Below, piece by piece: positions 1-7,749 of a stretch of DNA of 11,972 nucleotides. The first letter of the stretch is position 1. The number at the start of each line of letters is the position of its first letter. The stretch is from Solirubrobacterales bacterium. GTDB lineage: Bacteria; Actinomycetota; Thermoleophilia; Solirubrobacterales; Solirubrobacteraceae. The DNA lies in contig JAPLCH010000238.1 of NCBI GenBank assembly GCA_026392325.1, forward strand, positions 1 through 11,972, given 5' to 3'. The notes under the pieces were generated by a model. That model had not been told where the DNA came from and made no database searches. It saw nothing but the letters and a program-made list of their open reading frames with translations. The position numbers were made by a program, and so were the translations under genes.

Positions 1-1
1 C

Positions 2-664
2 TACAACGCCAAGACTGCCCGCCTTTACGAAGACTTCGGCCTTCTGACCTGCGACCCCGACATTGCAGAGGATGTAAGTGACCTCTTCAACATGCTGACC
101 GGGTACGCACGGCCAAAGAAGTTCCGCAAGGTCGTGATTTCACCAACCGGAACACGAAACCGGCTGATTGACGAAATTGACCAGACAATCGCTGCTCACA
201 AGGGCGGCAAGAAGACTCGCATTCGGATGAAGATGAACGCACTGGTTGACCAAAAGTCAATCGAAGCGCTCTACCGCGCGTCACAAGCAGGCGTTCCGAT
301 TGACCTGAACGTGCGCGGTGTCTGCTGCCTACTTCCGGGCGTACCCGGAGTCAGCGAAACGATCACCGTTCGGTCAATTGTGGGCCGCTTCCTCGAACAC
401 TCGCGGATCTACTTCTTCGAACGCGGAGAAGAGCAAAACATCTGGATGGGCTCCGCAGACCTCATGCCCCGCAACCTTGACTCACGAGTGGAACTGCTTG
501 TTCCAATTGAGGACCGGGAACTTCAAAAACAGCTCCTCGACACCTTTGACCGTTGCATGGCCGACGACACCAACTCTTGGGAGCTTGGCTCCGACCGAGT
601 TTGGACGCGACGCACCGGCAACCATCGCTCGGTTCACGCCGAGATGATCTCCCGCTACAGCTAA
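2..664 (+). CDS. ppk1: Polyphosphate kinase 1, C-terminal part (5' end outside window)
   Basis: PPK1 makes inorganic polyphosphate reversibly from the gamma-phosphate of ATP. The open frame runs in from the left edge and gives 220 residues. They match the two C-terminal phospholipase-D-like domains of the family: a KTARLYEDFGLLT-type segment at residues 4-16, the basic KTRIRMKMNALVD segment (71-83), NVRGVC (103-108), FLEHSRIYFF (130-139) and SADLMPRNLDSRVE (151-164). His133 in the FLEH motif corresponds to the second conserved histidine of the family (His592 in E. coli). The autophosphorylated histidine (His435 in E. coli) would lie upstream, outside the window. The C-terminus ends normally at TAA with no sign of decay. 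The gene converges on transketolase with 5 bp between stops and no room for a separate terminator. The identification is secure from motif order; only the truncation limits it. Confidence 0.96.
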   Translation, partial: YNAKTARLYEDFGLLTCDPDIAEDVSDLFNMLTGYARPKKFRKVVISPTGTRNRLIDEIDQTIAAHKGGKKTRIRMKMNALVDQKSIEALYRASQAGVPIDLNVRGVCCLLPGVPGVSETITVRSIVGRFLEHSRIYFFERGEEQNIWMGSADLMPRNLDSRVELLVPIEDRELQKQLLDTFDRCMADDTNSWELGSDRVWTRRTGNHRSVHAEMISRYS

Positions 665-669
665 GCGCT

Positions 670-2676
670 CTAGGCAAGCAGCGCGTTTACGCGCTCAACG
701 ACCGCATCGGCGGTGATGCCGAACTTCTCCATCAGCACCTCGGCTGGAGCAGATGCTCCGAACCGCTCCACGGACACGTGGGCTTGAGCGAACCGCTCCC
801 AACCCATTGAAATACCGGCTTCCACGGAAACGGTGGGAAGGCTCTTTGGCAAAACCTCTGCCCGTTCAGCCTCTGGCCGAGCGTCAAACAATTCCCATGA
901 AGGCATTGCGACAACACGAACCTCTGTGCCGGCGGCTGCGAGGCGATCGCGCGCTTCCAAGGCAAGACCAACCTCAGATCCCGTTGCGACAATCGAGGCG
1001 ACCGGATTGCCATCACAGGCAAGTACATAAGCGCCACCACCAAGGCCACTGACTGGACCAAGGACGCTGCGGTCAAGAACGGGAAGGTCTTGGCGGCTCA
1101 GGATCAGCACTGCCGGGCCCTCAAGCTCCTCGCTGATGACACGCCAGGCTTCAGAAGTCTCGTTTGCATCTGACGGGCGGATCACAGTGAGACCGGGAAT
1201 TGCCCGGAGAGTCGCGATGTGCTCAACAGGCTGGTGGGTTGGACCGTCCTCGCCAAGCGCAATCGAATCATGGCTGAAAACCCATGTTGTCTTGAGGCGC
1301 ATCAGTGACGAAAGTCGGATGGCTGAGCGCATGTAGTCGGCGAACTGAAGGAATGTGGATCCAAATGGTCGTCCGATGCCACCGTGCAAGGCCATGCCGT
1401 TGACCATCGCGCCCATTGCATGCTCACGGACGCCAAAGTGAATGTTGCGGCCATTTTCCGTCTTGGTGAAATTGCCACCGCCGGGAACAGTCGCCTTCAC
1501 GGAAGACGCGAGGTCTGCTGCGCCGCCAAGCATGGTGGGAAGGTGATCGGCGACTGCTGCCAGCGCCTTGCCACCCGCCGCGCGAGTTGCAACCGCGCCG
1601 TCCTCGGGTGCCCAGGTTGGAAGCGCTGCGCCAAGGCCAGGCAGTGCTCGCCCTGCTTGTGCTGCCTCCCAAAGCTCTGCTCTATCAGTGTCTGCGGCGA
1701 GGAAGTCTGCAAGGCGGGACTCCCATTCGGCGCGGGCGGCTGAGCCACGCTCAACTGCAGACCAGCGCTCTGGAACTCCGTCCGGGATTGCGAAGAACTC
1801 ATCCGGGTTGAAGCCCAAGGCTTCCTTTACAGCCCTCAGCTCTTCCGTTCCAAGTGGAGCACCGTGAACACCGGAAGTGTTCTGCTTGTTTGGCGCTGGA
1901 TAACCAATGATTGACTTGGTGCGGATCAGCGTTGGACGCTCTGTCTCAGCCTTGCCAGCCGCAAGGGCTGCGCGAAGCGCGTCAAGGTCGTCAACTGTGT
2001 CGACCTCAAGCGTGTGCCACCCGTAAGCCTCAAAGCGCTTCATCACGTCTTCACCGTCGAAGCTCATGGACGTAGGTCCATCAAGTGAAATTGAGTTGTC
2101 GTCCCAGCAGTAGACAAGCTTGCCAAGGCCAAGATGGCCTGCGAGTGAGGCTGCCTCTGCGGCGATGCCCTCCATCAGGTCACCGTCGGAAACGATCCCC
2201 CATGTCATGTGGTCCTGAACCTCGGAGCCGAACTTCTGACGCAGCCAACGCTCTGCAACTGCCATGCCTACGCCGTTTGCGAAGCCCTGGCCCAGCGGAC
2301 CGGTTGTCGTCTCAACACCCGGCGTCGGATGGTTCACATCAAACTCAGGATGCCCCGGCGTGCGGGAACCCCACTGGCGAAAATCCTTGAGCTCCTGAAG
2401 TGGCAGGTCGTAGCCAGAAAGGTGAAGGGCCGAGTAGAGCAGCATTGACCCATGGCCTGGTGAGAGGACAAAGCGGTCACGGTCTGCCCAGTCCGGAGCC
2501 GACGGATCGTGCTTCATCACATCGGCAAAAAGCACAAACGCCAACGGTGCGAGTGCAAGCGGCAGGCCCGGGTGTCCGCTGTTTGCCTGCTCAACCGCAT
2601 CGGCGGAGAGCACGCGCGCGGTATCGACGCTGAGGCGGTCGAGGGCTACGTCGGGGCTGGTGGAAGTGTCTGCCAT
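670..2676 (-). CDS. tkt: Transketolase
   Basis: This thiamine-diphosphate enzyme moves two-carbon ketol units between sugar phosphates in the non-oxidative pentose phosphate pathway. The 668-residue product is full length for the family. Visible conserved residues are His35 (NSGHPG), His75 (SPGHGSML), the cofactor and Mg motif SDGDLMEG (163-170) with Asp164 and Asn194 (WDDNSISLDG), His271 (HGAPLG), the cofactor-activating Glu418 (HFGVREHAM), and His469 and His481 (FSHDSIALGEDGPTHQPVEH). The first Gly of the usual GDG is Ser163, a variant I recall as common in actinobacterial enzymes. I chose the ATG at 2676 because family homology begins about 12 residues later; an in-frame GTG at 2715 would add 13 unlikely residues. 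No clear Shine-Dalgarno sequence precedes the ATG. The dehydrogenase upstream on the same strand is separated by 147 bp, so a separate promoter is likely. Confidence 0.97.
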   Translation of the reverse strand: MADTSTSPDVALDRLSVDTARVLSADAVEQANSGHPGLPLALAPLAFVLFADVMKHDPSAPDWADRDRFVLSPGHGSMLLYSALHLSGYDLPLQELKDFRQWGSRTPGHPEFDVNHPTPGVETTTGPLGQGFANGVGMAVAERWLRQKFGSEVQDHMTWGIVSDGDLMEGIAAEAASLAGHLGLGKLVYCWDDNSISLDGPTSMSFDGEDVMKRFEAYGWHTLEVDTVDDLDALRAALAAGKAETERPTLIRTKSIIGYPAPNKQNTSGVHGAPLGTEELRAVKEALGFNPDEFFAIPDGVPERWSAVERGSAARAEWESRLADFLAADTDRAELWEAAQAGRALPGLGAALPTWAPEDGAVATRAAGGKALAAVADHLPTMLGGAADLASSVKATVPGGGNFTKTENGRNIHFGVREHAMGAMVNGMALHGGIGRPFGSTFLQFADYMRSAIRLSSLMRLKTTWVFSHDSIALGEDGPTHQPVEHIATLRAIPGLTVIRPSDANETSEAWRVISEELEGPAVLILSRQDLPVLDRSVLGPVSGLGGGAYVLACDGNPVASIVATGSEVGLALEARDRLAAAGTEVRVVAMPSWELFDARPEAERAEVLPKSLPTVSVEAGISMGWERFAQAHVSVERFGASAPAEVLMEKFGITADAVVERVNALLA

Positions 2677-2762
2677 CAAGTCAGTACGAAGTGGCCGAAA
2701 GGGGCGCGGCCACACCGTGGTTTCGTATCGTGGCCGCCGCCTCGGACGCTGCCTTCACGGCA

Positions 2763-2791
2763 ATCAAGGCGACTGGCGAACACCGGGTCAA
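2763..2791 (-). promoter_or_regulatory. Possible promoter for tkt
   Basis: On the minus strand TTGACC (2791-2786) is followed after 17 bp by CTTGAT (2768-2763), which would place transcription start about 80 nt before the tkt ATG. The -35 box is good, while the -10 box matches the housekeeping consensus at only three of six positions. The box lies in the 147-bp gap where tkt would need its own promoter. This is a sequence-pattern inference only. Confidence 0.25.
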
Positions 2792-2799
2792 CCCCGGTG
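2781..2799. repeat. Short GC-rich hairpin between the dehydrogenase and tkt
   Basis: CACCGGG (2781-2787) and CCCGGTG (2793-2799) form a perfect 7-bp stem with a 5-nt loop. It lies 24 bp past the dehydrogenase stop on the minus strand. No T-tract follows, so it is not a typical intrinsic terminator. It could slow or stop the upstream transcript, and it overlaps the candidate -35 box of tkt. It could also be chance in GC-rich DNA. Confidence 0.35.
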
Positions 2800-2823
2800 C
2801 CGCAAGCCAAGCGAAGGTGTCTT

Positions 2824-3708
2824 CTACGACTCGTCTCCGCTGCCAATTGTCGGCGTCTTGCCGCCCGAACCAATACCGCCCGTTGCACGGCGCTGATAGT
2901 CAAGACGCGCCTTGTCGTCCACTTCAGTCAGCACCTTGTCAGCACGGAAGAAGCGGTTGGCCGCTTCGGCTGCGCTGCGTGGCATAACGGCCGTGACGCG
3001 CACAAGTGCAGCGTTGCTGCGAGGTACATAAACGTCGAACCGTGGGTTCTTCAGAGCGTCAATGATCTCATTGGCAACATCCTGGGCGTCAACGTTCTTG
3101 ACGAACCGTGCTGAGCCGAGTCCTGCGGCCAGCTCCGTGTTGACGATTACTGGCATCACACAGGAGACCTCAACGCCACTGCCGCGCAACTCGCCACGCA
3201 TTGACTCTGAAAGCCCAACAACCGCGTGCTTTGTCGCGCAATAGGTGGCAGCGCCAGGGAAGCCGCTCTTGCCAGCCATTGAGGCAACATTGACCAAGTG
3301 ACCGCGACCGCGACGGCGGAAGCGACGTCCAGCGATCTGCGAGCCGAGGAGAACACCCCAAAGGTTGATCTCAATCTGACGGCGTGAAAGCTCAAGGTCC
3401 TCATCAAAGAAGTCGCCCAGAAGCATGATGCCCGCGTTGTTGATCAGCACATCAACTGGTCCGAGCTTGGCCTCAACCGCGTCAATGTAAGCCTCAAAAG
3501 ATGCCTTGTCGGTTACATCAAGTGGAAGGCCGATGGCCCCGCCGCCGATCTCCGCCGCGGTCTGTTCAGCAGCTGAATGGTCAAGGTCGCCGATGGCAAC
3601 CTTGGCTCCCTCTCGGACGAGAGTTGTGGCAGTTGCGCGGCCGATGCCACGTGCACCACCGGTGATTGCGATTACCTGACCTACAAGTGAACGGGGCTGG
3701 TTTGCCAT
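2824..3708 (-). CDS. Short-chain dehydrogenase/reductase (classical SDR)
   Basis: This is an NAD(P)-dependent oxidoreductase of the classical SDR family; the substrate cannot be read from the sequence. The 294-residue product has the Rossmann glycine motif TGGARGIG (16-23), an acidic Asp41 after the second strand (more usual for NAD than NADP), NNAG (90-93), and Asn115, Ser143 (NVAS), Tyr156 and Lys160 (YCATK) as the catalytic tetrad. The core is about 250 residues; the remaining C-terminal part carries a charged stretch (256-275) and a glycine/serine-rich end. The ATG at 3708 has AGGAGG 10 nt upstream, which supports it over the upstream in-frame start at 3774. It is divergent from the hydrolase at 3864 and could share regulation with it, though nothing shows a joint pathway. 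Confidence 0.93.
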   Translation of the reverse strand: MANQPRSLVGQVIAITGGARGIGRATATTLVREGAKVAIGDLDHSAAEQTAAEIGGGAIGLPLDVTDKASFEAYIDAVEAKLGPVDVLINNAGIMLLGDFFDEDLELSRRQIEINLWGVLLGSQIAGRRFRRRGRGHLVNVASMAGKSGFPGAATYCATKHAVVGLSESMRGELRGSGVEVSCVMPVIVNTELAAGLGSARFVKNVDAQDVANEIIDALKNPRFDVYVPRSNAALVRVTAVMPRSAAEAANRFFRADKVLTEVDDKARLDYQRRATGGIGSGGKTPTIGSGDES

Positions 3709-3718
3709 TACTCCGGGT

Positions 3719-3724
3719 CCTCCT
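3719..3724 (-). promoter_or_regulatory. Strong Shine-Dalgarno site of the dehydrogenase
   Basis: Read on the minus strand this is AGGAGG, with 10 nt between it and the ATG at 3708. A second GGAG lies only 2 nt from the ATG. It fixes the dehydrogenase start and is the clearest ribosome binding site in the window, where most other genes have weak or no such site. Confidence 0.75.
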
Positions 3725-3745
3725 GGGGATTGATTGTGCGTCTTG

Positions 3746-3774
3746 ACCCTAGAAGCTACTCGCCCAGCGCCCAA
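3746..3774 (-). promoter_or_regulatory. Possible promoter for the dehydrogenase
   Basis: On the minus strand TTGGGC (3774-3769) and TAGGGT (3751-3746) are separated by 17 bp. They give a leader of about 30 nt containing the AGGAGG site. Each box matches consensus at three positions, in the TTGNNN / TANNNT pattern common in GC-rich actinobacteria. The position, in the divergent gap 3709-3863, is right, but the call rests on pattern alone. Confidence 0.3.
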
Positions 3775-3863
3775 TTCGCCGCGAAACCCAAAGATTGAAG
3801 TTGCGACTCGGCGTCATAGCTGCGGTCCCGCCCGTCGCGATGCATAGGATCAGTAAGAGTCAA

Positions 3864-4730
3864 ATGGCGCACTTCACTTACGAGGGACAACAAATTGCTT
3901 ACACGGAGCACGGCACAGGCCGCAAAGTCTGCGTGCTGCTCCCAGGCCTCCTTACAAGCCAACGGATGCACATTCCACTCGCCAAGTCCATGGCAGAACA
4001 AGGCTCGCGCGTGATCACCATGGACCCGCTCGGCCACGGGGACTCCGACAAGCCAGTTGAAATGTGGCGCTACTCAATGCGGCAATACGCCCGAGAAGTT
4101 GTCGCCCTGCTAGACCACCTTGATGTAAGCGCGGCAGTTGTTGGCGGTGCCTCACTTGGAGCAAACACAACACTTGAAGTCGCCGCAGCAGCACCTGAAC
4201 GGGTCAAGGGAATGATCCTCGAAATGCCAGTCCTTGAGTCCGCACTGCTCGGCTGCGCAATGGCCTTCACTCCGCTGATGTGCGCACAGACATTCGCAGC
4301 ACCCGTAATGCGCGGTGCTGGCAAAGTCGCATCACTCGTTCCACGCAGATTCATCCCCCTGCTGGGAGAGGTTGCACTCGACTGGATTGAGCAGGACCCA
4401 GCACCCGGCTCCGCCGTACTCCAAGGACTCTTCTTTGACCGGGTTGCCCCACCACGCGAAGAACGCCGCGAGATGAAAGCGCCAGCGCTGATCATCGGCC
4501 ATCCGCGAGACCCAGTCCACCCATTCTCTGACGCGGGTCTCCTTTCAAACGAACTTGAGAACTCACGCCTGCTCAGGGCCAATTCCATCCTTGAACTGCG
4601 GTCACGCCCAGAACGCTTGACCGGTGAAATCACTCAGTTCGTCACGGAATGCTGGGCCCCGAAGAAGCGGGCCGCCAAGCCCCGGGCACGTCGTACTGCT
4701 TCGCGCAAGCCAGCAGCCAGCGCTGCCTGA
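3864..4730 (+). CDS. Alpha/beta-hydrolase fold protein with basic C-terminal tail
   Basis: A 288-residue alpha/beta-hydrolase; the substrate is unknown. Visible parts are the oxyanion strand LLPGLLTSQ (25-33), MDPLGHGDSDKP (53-64), which is the usual DxxGxGxS/D loop, the nucleophile elbow GASLG (95-99) with Ser97, and the likely acid Asp216 in GHPRDPVHP. No histidine occurs after residue 219, so the usual triad His is absent; the equivalent segment reads SILELRSRPERL (241-252). Either another residue serves or the enzyme is altered. Residues 267-288 form a Lys/Arg/Ala tail (KKRAAKPRARRTASRKP) of the kind that could bind nucleic acid or anionic polymer. I chose the ATG at 3864 because homology starts there; 3795 and 3840 are upstream alternatives in the same frame. 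A weak AAGAG lies just before it. Its stop is 21 bp from the convergent sugar transferase stop. Confidence 0.85.
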   Translation: MAHFTYEGQQIAYTEHGTGRKVCVLLPGLLTSQRMHIPLAKSMAEQGSRVITMDPLGHGDSDKPVEMWRYSMRQYAREVVALLDHLDVSAAVVGGASLGANTTLEVAAAAPERVKGMILEMPVLESALLGCAMAFTPLMCAQTFAAPVMRGAGKVASLVPRRFIPLLGEVALDWIEQDPAPGSAVLQGLFFDRVAPPREERREMKAPALIIGHPRDPVHPFSDAGLLSNELENSRLLRANSILELRSRPERLTGEITQFVTECWAPKKRAAKPRARRTASRKPAASAA

Positions 4731-4751
4731 GCAGCAGCCCGGCAGTTCCCC

Positions 4752-5357
4752 TCAGCCGTCCCAGCCTCCGCGGTCACTGCGATACAGCCCCTGGCCGGTG
4801 AACACCATGCGAACTGTTGCCGCGAGGATCTTCGAGTCCAGTGCGAGCGACTCATGCTCGATGTACCAAAGGTCAAGCTCAATCCTTTCACTCCACGGAA
4901 TTGACGCCCGCCCCTGAACTTGGGCCCAACCGCTGATCCCAGGCCGGACGGCAAGACGGCCGCGTTGGCGTTCGTCGTACTGCTCAACCTGCTCCGGCAA
5001 AGTTGGCCGTGGGCCAACAAGCGACATCTCGCCCTTGACGACATTCACAAGGTTTGGCAACTCATCCAGCGACCAGCGGCGCAGGAAGCCACCAACACGG
5101 GTGATCCGGCTGTCGCCCTCATCAACGGCCATTCCAGCCCCGATGTGCTCGGCACCAACAACCATTGTCCGGAGTTTCACGATCTCGAAAATGTGCCCAT
5201 CGCGCCCCGCCCTGGGCTGTCTGTAAAAGACGGACCCCTTGCTGTCCAGCCGGACCGCAACTGCGCAGACAAGAACAATGGGTGCCGTTCCAACCACTGC
5301 CGCCACCCCAACCGTGAGGTCAAGCAATCGCTTCACGCCACGGCTCAACCGGTTCAC
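4752..5357 (-). CDS. Undecaprenyl-phosphate sugar-1-phosphate transferase (short monotopic type)
   Basis: This family transfers a sugar-1-phosphate from a nucleotide sugar to undecaprenyl phosphate, the first membrane step of an exopolysaccharide, capsule or O-antigen repeat unit. The 201 residues cover only the catalytic domain, as in PglC-like enzymes. There is a KRLLDL start (9-14), one hydrophobic re-entrant or membrane helix (about 14-34), FYRQPRAGRDG (44-54), FEIVKLRTM (57-65), the Asp98-Glu99 dyad in SLDELPNLVNV (96-106), MSLVGPRPTLPEQ (111-123) and VRPGISGWAQVQGR (137-150). The start is GTG at 5357, overlapping the upstream glycosyltransferase stop as GTGA, so translation is probably coupled. 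It is the last gene of the minus-strand operon. The sugar (galactose, glucose or a HexNAc derivative) cannot be told from the sequence. Confidence 0.94.
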   Translation of the reverse strand: MNRLSRGVKRLLDLTVGVAAVVGTAPIVLVCAVAVRLDSKGSVFYRQPRAGRDGHIFEIVKLRTMVVGAEHIGAGMAVDEGDSRITRVGGFLRRWSLDELPNLVNVVKGEMSLVGPRPTLPEQVEQYDERQRGRLAVRPGISGWAQVQGRASIPWSERIELDLWYIEHESLALDSKILAATVRMVFTGQGLYRSDRGGWDG

Positions 5358-6490
5358 CTGGTTCCCTCCGGTGGTTCCCAGCCTGCCTCAGTTCCATGCC
5401 TTGCCCAGTCCCACCAGCCAGCGCCGATCGCAGCGGTCATGAACACGTAATAGCGAGCAATCAGAAGCGGCTTTGCCTTGACTCTGGAACCCAGGAGCGC
5501 GGCGCCCAACACCAGAGCTTGGAGAATGAACATTACGGCCCAGAAGGTTGAGCCGAGGGCAAGAATCGCACTTGCGAGAAGAGCCACCGTGTGAAGCAAC
5601 GGCGAGGCGTAACGGATCGCACGGTGGCTGAAGATCATGAACGCGTAGAGCGGAGAGTAGCCCCGGGGAGACAGAAGGCCTCCCTTGATGACGATCGGCC
5701 AGGCGTGGCTCATCATCCGGCGCTTGCGGGCGAACTCGCCTTCAAGGCTCGGGACCATCAGCTCAGTTGCGGAAGCTGCTGGGGCTTCCACAGCACGGTG
5801 GCCAAGCTTCACCAGCGTGAATGGAAGTTTCAGGTCATGGCCCATCACCGGGTCAACTTCCACATAGTCACTTCGCCGCACTGCGTAGATCGCACCGTTG
5901 CCTGCCGTGACCGATGACAGTCGCGCTTCAAGGCCGCGAATGAACATTTCAAACCGCCAGTAGAGGCCCTCCTGGTTGGTGCCATCACCGCGCTCAAACC
6001 TGACACGGCCGCAGACGTAGGCAACGCTGGAGTCCGAAAACGGTGCCAGCAGGTAACGAAGCGCAGTTGGCCGCCAGGTTGAGTTGGCATCAGAGAAGGC
6101 GATCAGCTCACCCTTGGCTGCCTTGACGGCTGTGTCCTGCGCGCGGACCTTGCCTCCCCGGGGAAGGTCAAGCACTTGGTTTGCTCCCGCAGCTCGGGCT
6201 GCTTCAACCGTCCCGTCATCAGACCCATCACAGGCGACGATGATCTCTAGCCGATCAGCTGGCCAGTCAAGCTGTCGCAGGTTCTTCACCCTGCGCTCGA
6301 TCACTGTTGCCTCGCGATACGCGGCAACCACAATCGTCACAAACGGAACGTCGTCACCCTTGATCGCAGAGGGGGCACCCGGCCGGCGGAGGACCATCTG
6401 GAGCAGAACGAGAGCGAGTGGGTAGCCCACCTGGCTCCAAGCAAGCAGTCCGACACTCAGCCAGAACAGGATTTCAAGAACAGTCTTCAC
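5354..6490 (-). CDS. Membrane-bound family 2 glycosyltransferase
   Basis: A processive-type or membrane-anchored GT2 that adds sugar in the cell-surface glycan pathway; donor and acceptor are unknown. From the GTG at 6490 it has 378 residues. An N-terminal hydrophobic segment (5-33) is followed by a GT-A domain with VTIVVAAYRE (51-60), ACDGSDDGT (86-94), the metal-site region FSDANSTW (132-139), TAGNGAIYAVRRS (195-207), GHDLKLP (217-223) in the place of the catalytic ED motif, and RKRRM (255-259). Several membrane helices follow (about 282-355). The start is uncertain. ATGs at 6592 and 6586 extend the same frame, and AGGTGA sits 6 nt before 6586. They would overlap the GT4 gene by over 60 bp, inside that gene's conserved last residues, so I favour the GTG where the hydrophobic segment begins. 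It is the middle gene of the operon. Confidence 0.92.
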   Translation of the reverse strand: MKTVLEILFWLSVGLLAWSQVGYPLALVLLQMVLRRPGAPSAIKGDDVPFVTIVVAAYREATVIERRVKNLRQLDWPADRLEIIVACDGSDDGTVEAARAAGANQVLDLPRGGKVRAQDTAVKAAKGELIAFSDANSTWRPTALRYLLAPFSDSSVAYVCGRVRFERGDGTNQEGLYWRFEMFIRGLEARLSSVTAGNGAIYAVRRSDYVEVDPVMGHDLKLPFTLVKLGHRAVEAPAASATELMVPSLEGEFARKRRMMSHAWPIVIKGGLLSPRGYSPLYAFMIFSHRAIRYASPLLHTVALLASAILALGSTFWAVMFILQALVLGAALLGSRVKAKPLLIARYYVFMTAAIGAGWWDWARHGTEAGWEPPEGTR

Positions 6491-6525
6491 AAGGGTGGAG
6501 TTTGCCCGGCCCGGCGGCCGCGCGA

Positions 6526-7641
6526 CTAGTGGGAGGCGATTACGCGGGAGTAGAGCTCCAAGTGAAGCTCCGCTGCGCGCTGCCATGACCATTCACCTGC
6601 GGCCAGAAGACTTGCGCTCAAAGCAAGCCGTTCACGAGCCGCAGGATCAGCAACCAGCCCATTGATCGCAGCTGCAAGTGCGGCACTGTCCCCCGCTGGA
6701 ACCATCTTGGCTGCCCCGCGTTGCGCAACATCTGGGAATCCACCCACATCACTCACAAGGAGCGGTGTCCCGAACGCCAATGCCGTCGCCAGAACGCCCG
6801 ATTGGTCAATTTCCCGATAGGGAAGGACGCAGAGGCTTGCCGCGTTGAAGATCGGCGAGATCTCCCGGTCGTCGACGAAGCGCGCAACGAACCTGACTGA
6901 GTCAGGCGCAGCAGCCTGAAGCTCACTGATGTCCATCCGTGGTCGGCCAACAATCCACAGTTCGGCATCCGTAACCTCACGCCACGCTTCAAGCAGAACA
7001 TCAATCCCCTTGTACGGGCGCATAAGGCCGAAACACAGGACCACCGGCTTCTCTCCCCGGCTGCCAGGACCTTCAAGCTCGGCAGGAAGGGCCATCGGAT
7101 CAGCAATCTGGGAGAGGTGATGGAACGGGCCGTGGGGGATGACTGTTACCCGCTCCGGGTCCAGGCCAACCTCGGCTATGAGGCGATCACGCCCATGCTC
7201 GGTATGTACGACCACAGCATCGGCGTGGCCCCACAGTCTTGCTTGGGCTGCGACCTGCCCCGGCCGAGGCTCACGGGGAAGGACATCATGCGCTGTCATC
7301 ACCAACGGCTTCGCGGTTGAAAGCAGATGCAGGTCAAGGCCCTGAACGGCAAGCCACTGTGCGTGGACAACATCAAACGCTTTGGTTGACCTGCGCCACC
7401 TGAGCATGTCTGGAATGTGTCGAACTGCCTTCCCTGCAAGCAAAACCTTTGACCCCGCGCCACCCGGGAGTCCCCCATAGAAACGCTCAACCCGCGAGTA
7501 ACCATCAGGTTCGGGAACCTGCCCATACGCAAAGGGCGCAGTTGCAAGCTCAACCTGCACACCAAGCGCACTCAGGGCTGCTGCGAGAGCGTGGTCGTAG
7601 GCGGGCGTATAGGCCGCCGGATCAACCAGTTGGACCTTCAT
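6526..7641 (-). CDS. Family 4 glycosyltransferase (GT-B)
   Basis: A retaining GT-B glycosyltransferase, probably cytoplasmic or at the inner membrane face, extending the lipid-linked glycan. From the ATG at 7641 it has 371 residues. The N-terminal domain shows VDPAAYTPAYDHALAAAL (6-23), FDVVHAQW (89-96) and TAHDVLPRE (116-124). The C-terminal domain shows VIPHG (167-171), FGLMRPYKGIDVLLEAW (204-220) and CVLPYREIDQSGVLATALAFGTPLLVSDVGG, the donor-binding region, at 271-301. The usual second Glu of the EX7E motif is not seen there; this SGVLATALAFG variant occurs in part of the family. MKVQLVDP is a typical N-terminus, which is why the upstream in-frame ATG at 7830 was rejected. It is the first gene of the minus-strand operon; the next begins about 35 bp after its stop. 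It is divergent from the GT2 at 7750, with a 108-bp gap in which I see no clear promoter. Confidence 0.93.
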   Translation of the reverse strand: MKVQLVDPAAYTPAYDHALAAALSALGVQVELATAPFAYGQVPEPDGYSRVERFYGGLPGGAGSKVLLAGKAVRHIPDMLRWRRSTKAFDVVHAQWLAVQGLDLHLLSTAKPLVMTAHDVLPREPRPGQVAAQARLWGHADAVVVHTEHGRDRLIAEVGLDPERVTVIPHGPFHHLSQIADPMALPAELEGPGSRGEKPVVLCFGLMRPYKGIDVLLEAWREVTDAELWIVGRPRMDISELQAAAPDSVRFVARFVDDREISPIFNAASLCVLPYREIDQSGVLATALAFGTPLLVSDVGGFPDVAQRGAAKMVPAGDSAALAAAINGLVADPAARERLALSASLLAAGEWSWQRAAELHLELYSRVIASH

Positions 7642-7749
7642 GCCTTCGTTGCCGCTCTGCATCTGAAGCTGAACGGTACAGGCGAGGATCCGGGCGCCAG
7701 AAGACCGGGAGTGCGTTGTGCCGCGGAGCCGTGCGCGATCATCTGTCAA

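Noticed and set aside
161..170. Possible defence, phage or mobile element genes anywhere in the window
   Set aside because: I looked for transposase, integrase, nuclease, toxin-antitoxin and CRISPR patterns, and none was seen; the coordinates are nominal.
2716..2823. Possible tRNA, because CCGGG-TCAAC-CCCGG resembles a T arm
   Set aside because: The loop has 5 nt instead of 7, and no acceptor, D or anticodon arms can be folded around it on either strand.
2676..2903. Minus-strand open frame of 75 codons spanning the gap between the dehydrogenase and tkt
   Set aside because: It lies largely over the dehydrogenase 3' end in another frame, is Arg-rich as GC-rich shadow frames are, and ends at the tkt start with no ribosome binding site.
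2509..3114. Plus-strand open frame of 201 codons across the tkt start and dehydrogenase end
   Set aside because: It is antisense to two well-supported genes and its translation shows no domain-like pattern.
4070..4633. Minus-strand open frame of 187 codons within the hydrolase gene
   Set aside because: It is fully antisense to a recognised gene, and its Ser/Arg/Ala-rich translation is typical of a shadow frame.
7744..7749. Perfect TTGACA on the minus strand upstream of the GT4 gene
   Set aside because: No acceptable -10 box lies 15-19 bp downstream; that region is CCGCGG-like, so I do not call a promoter.
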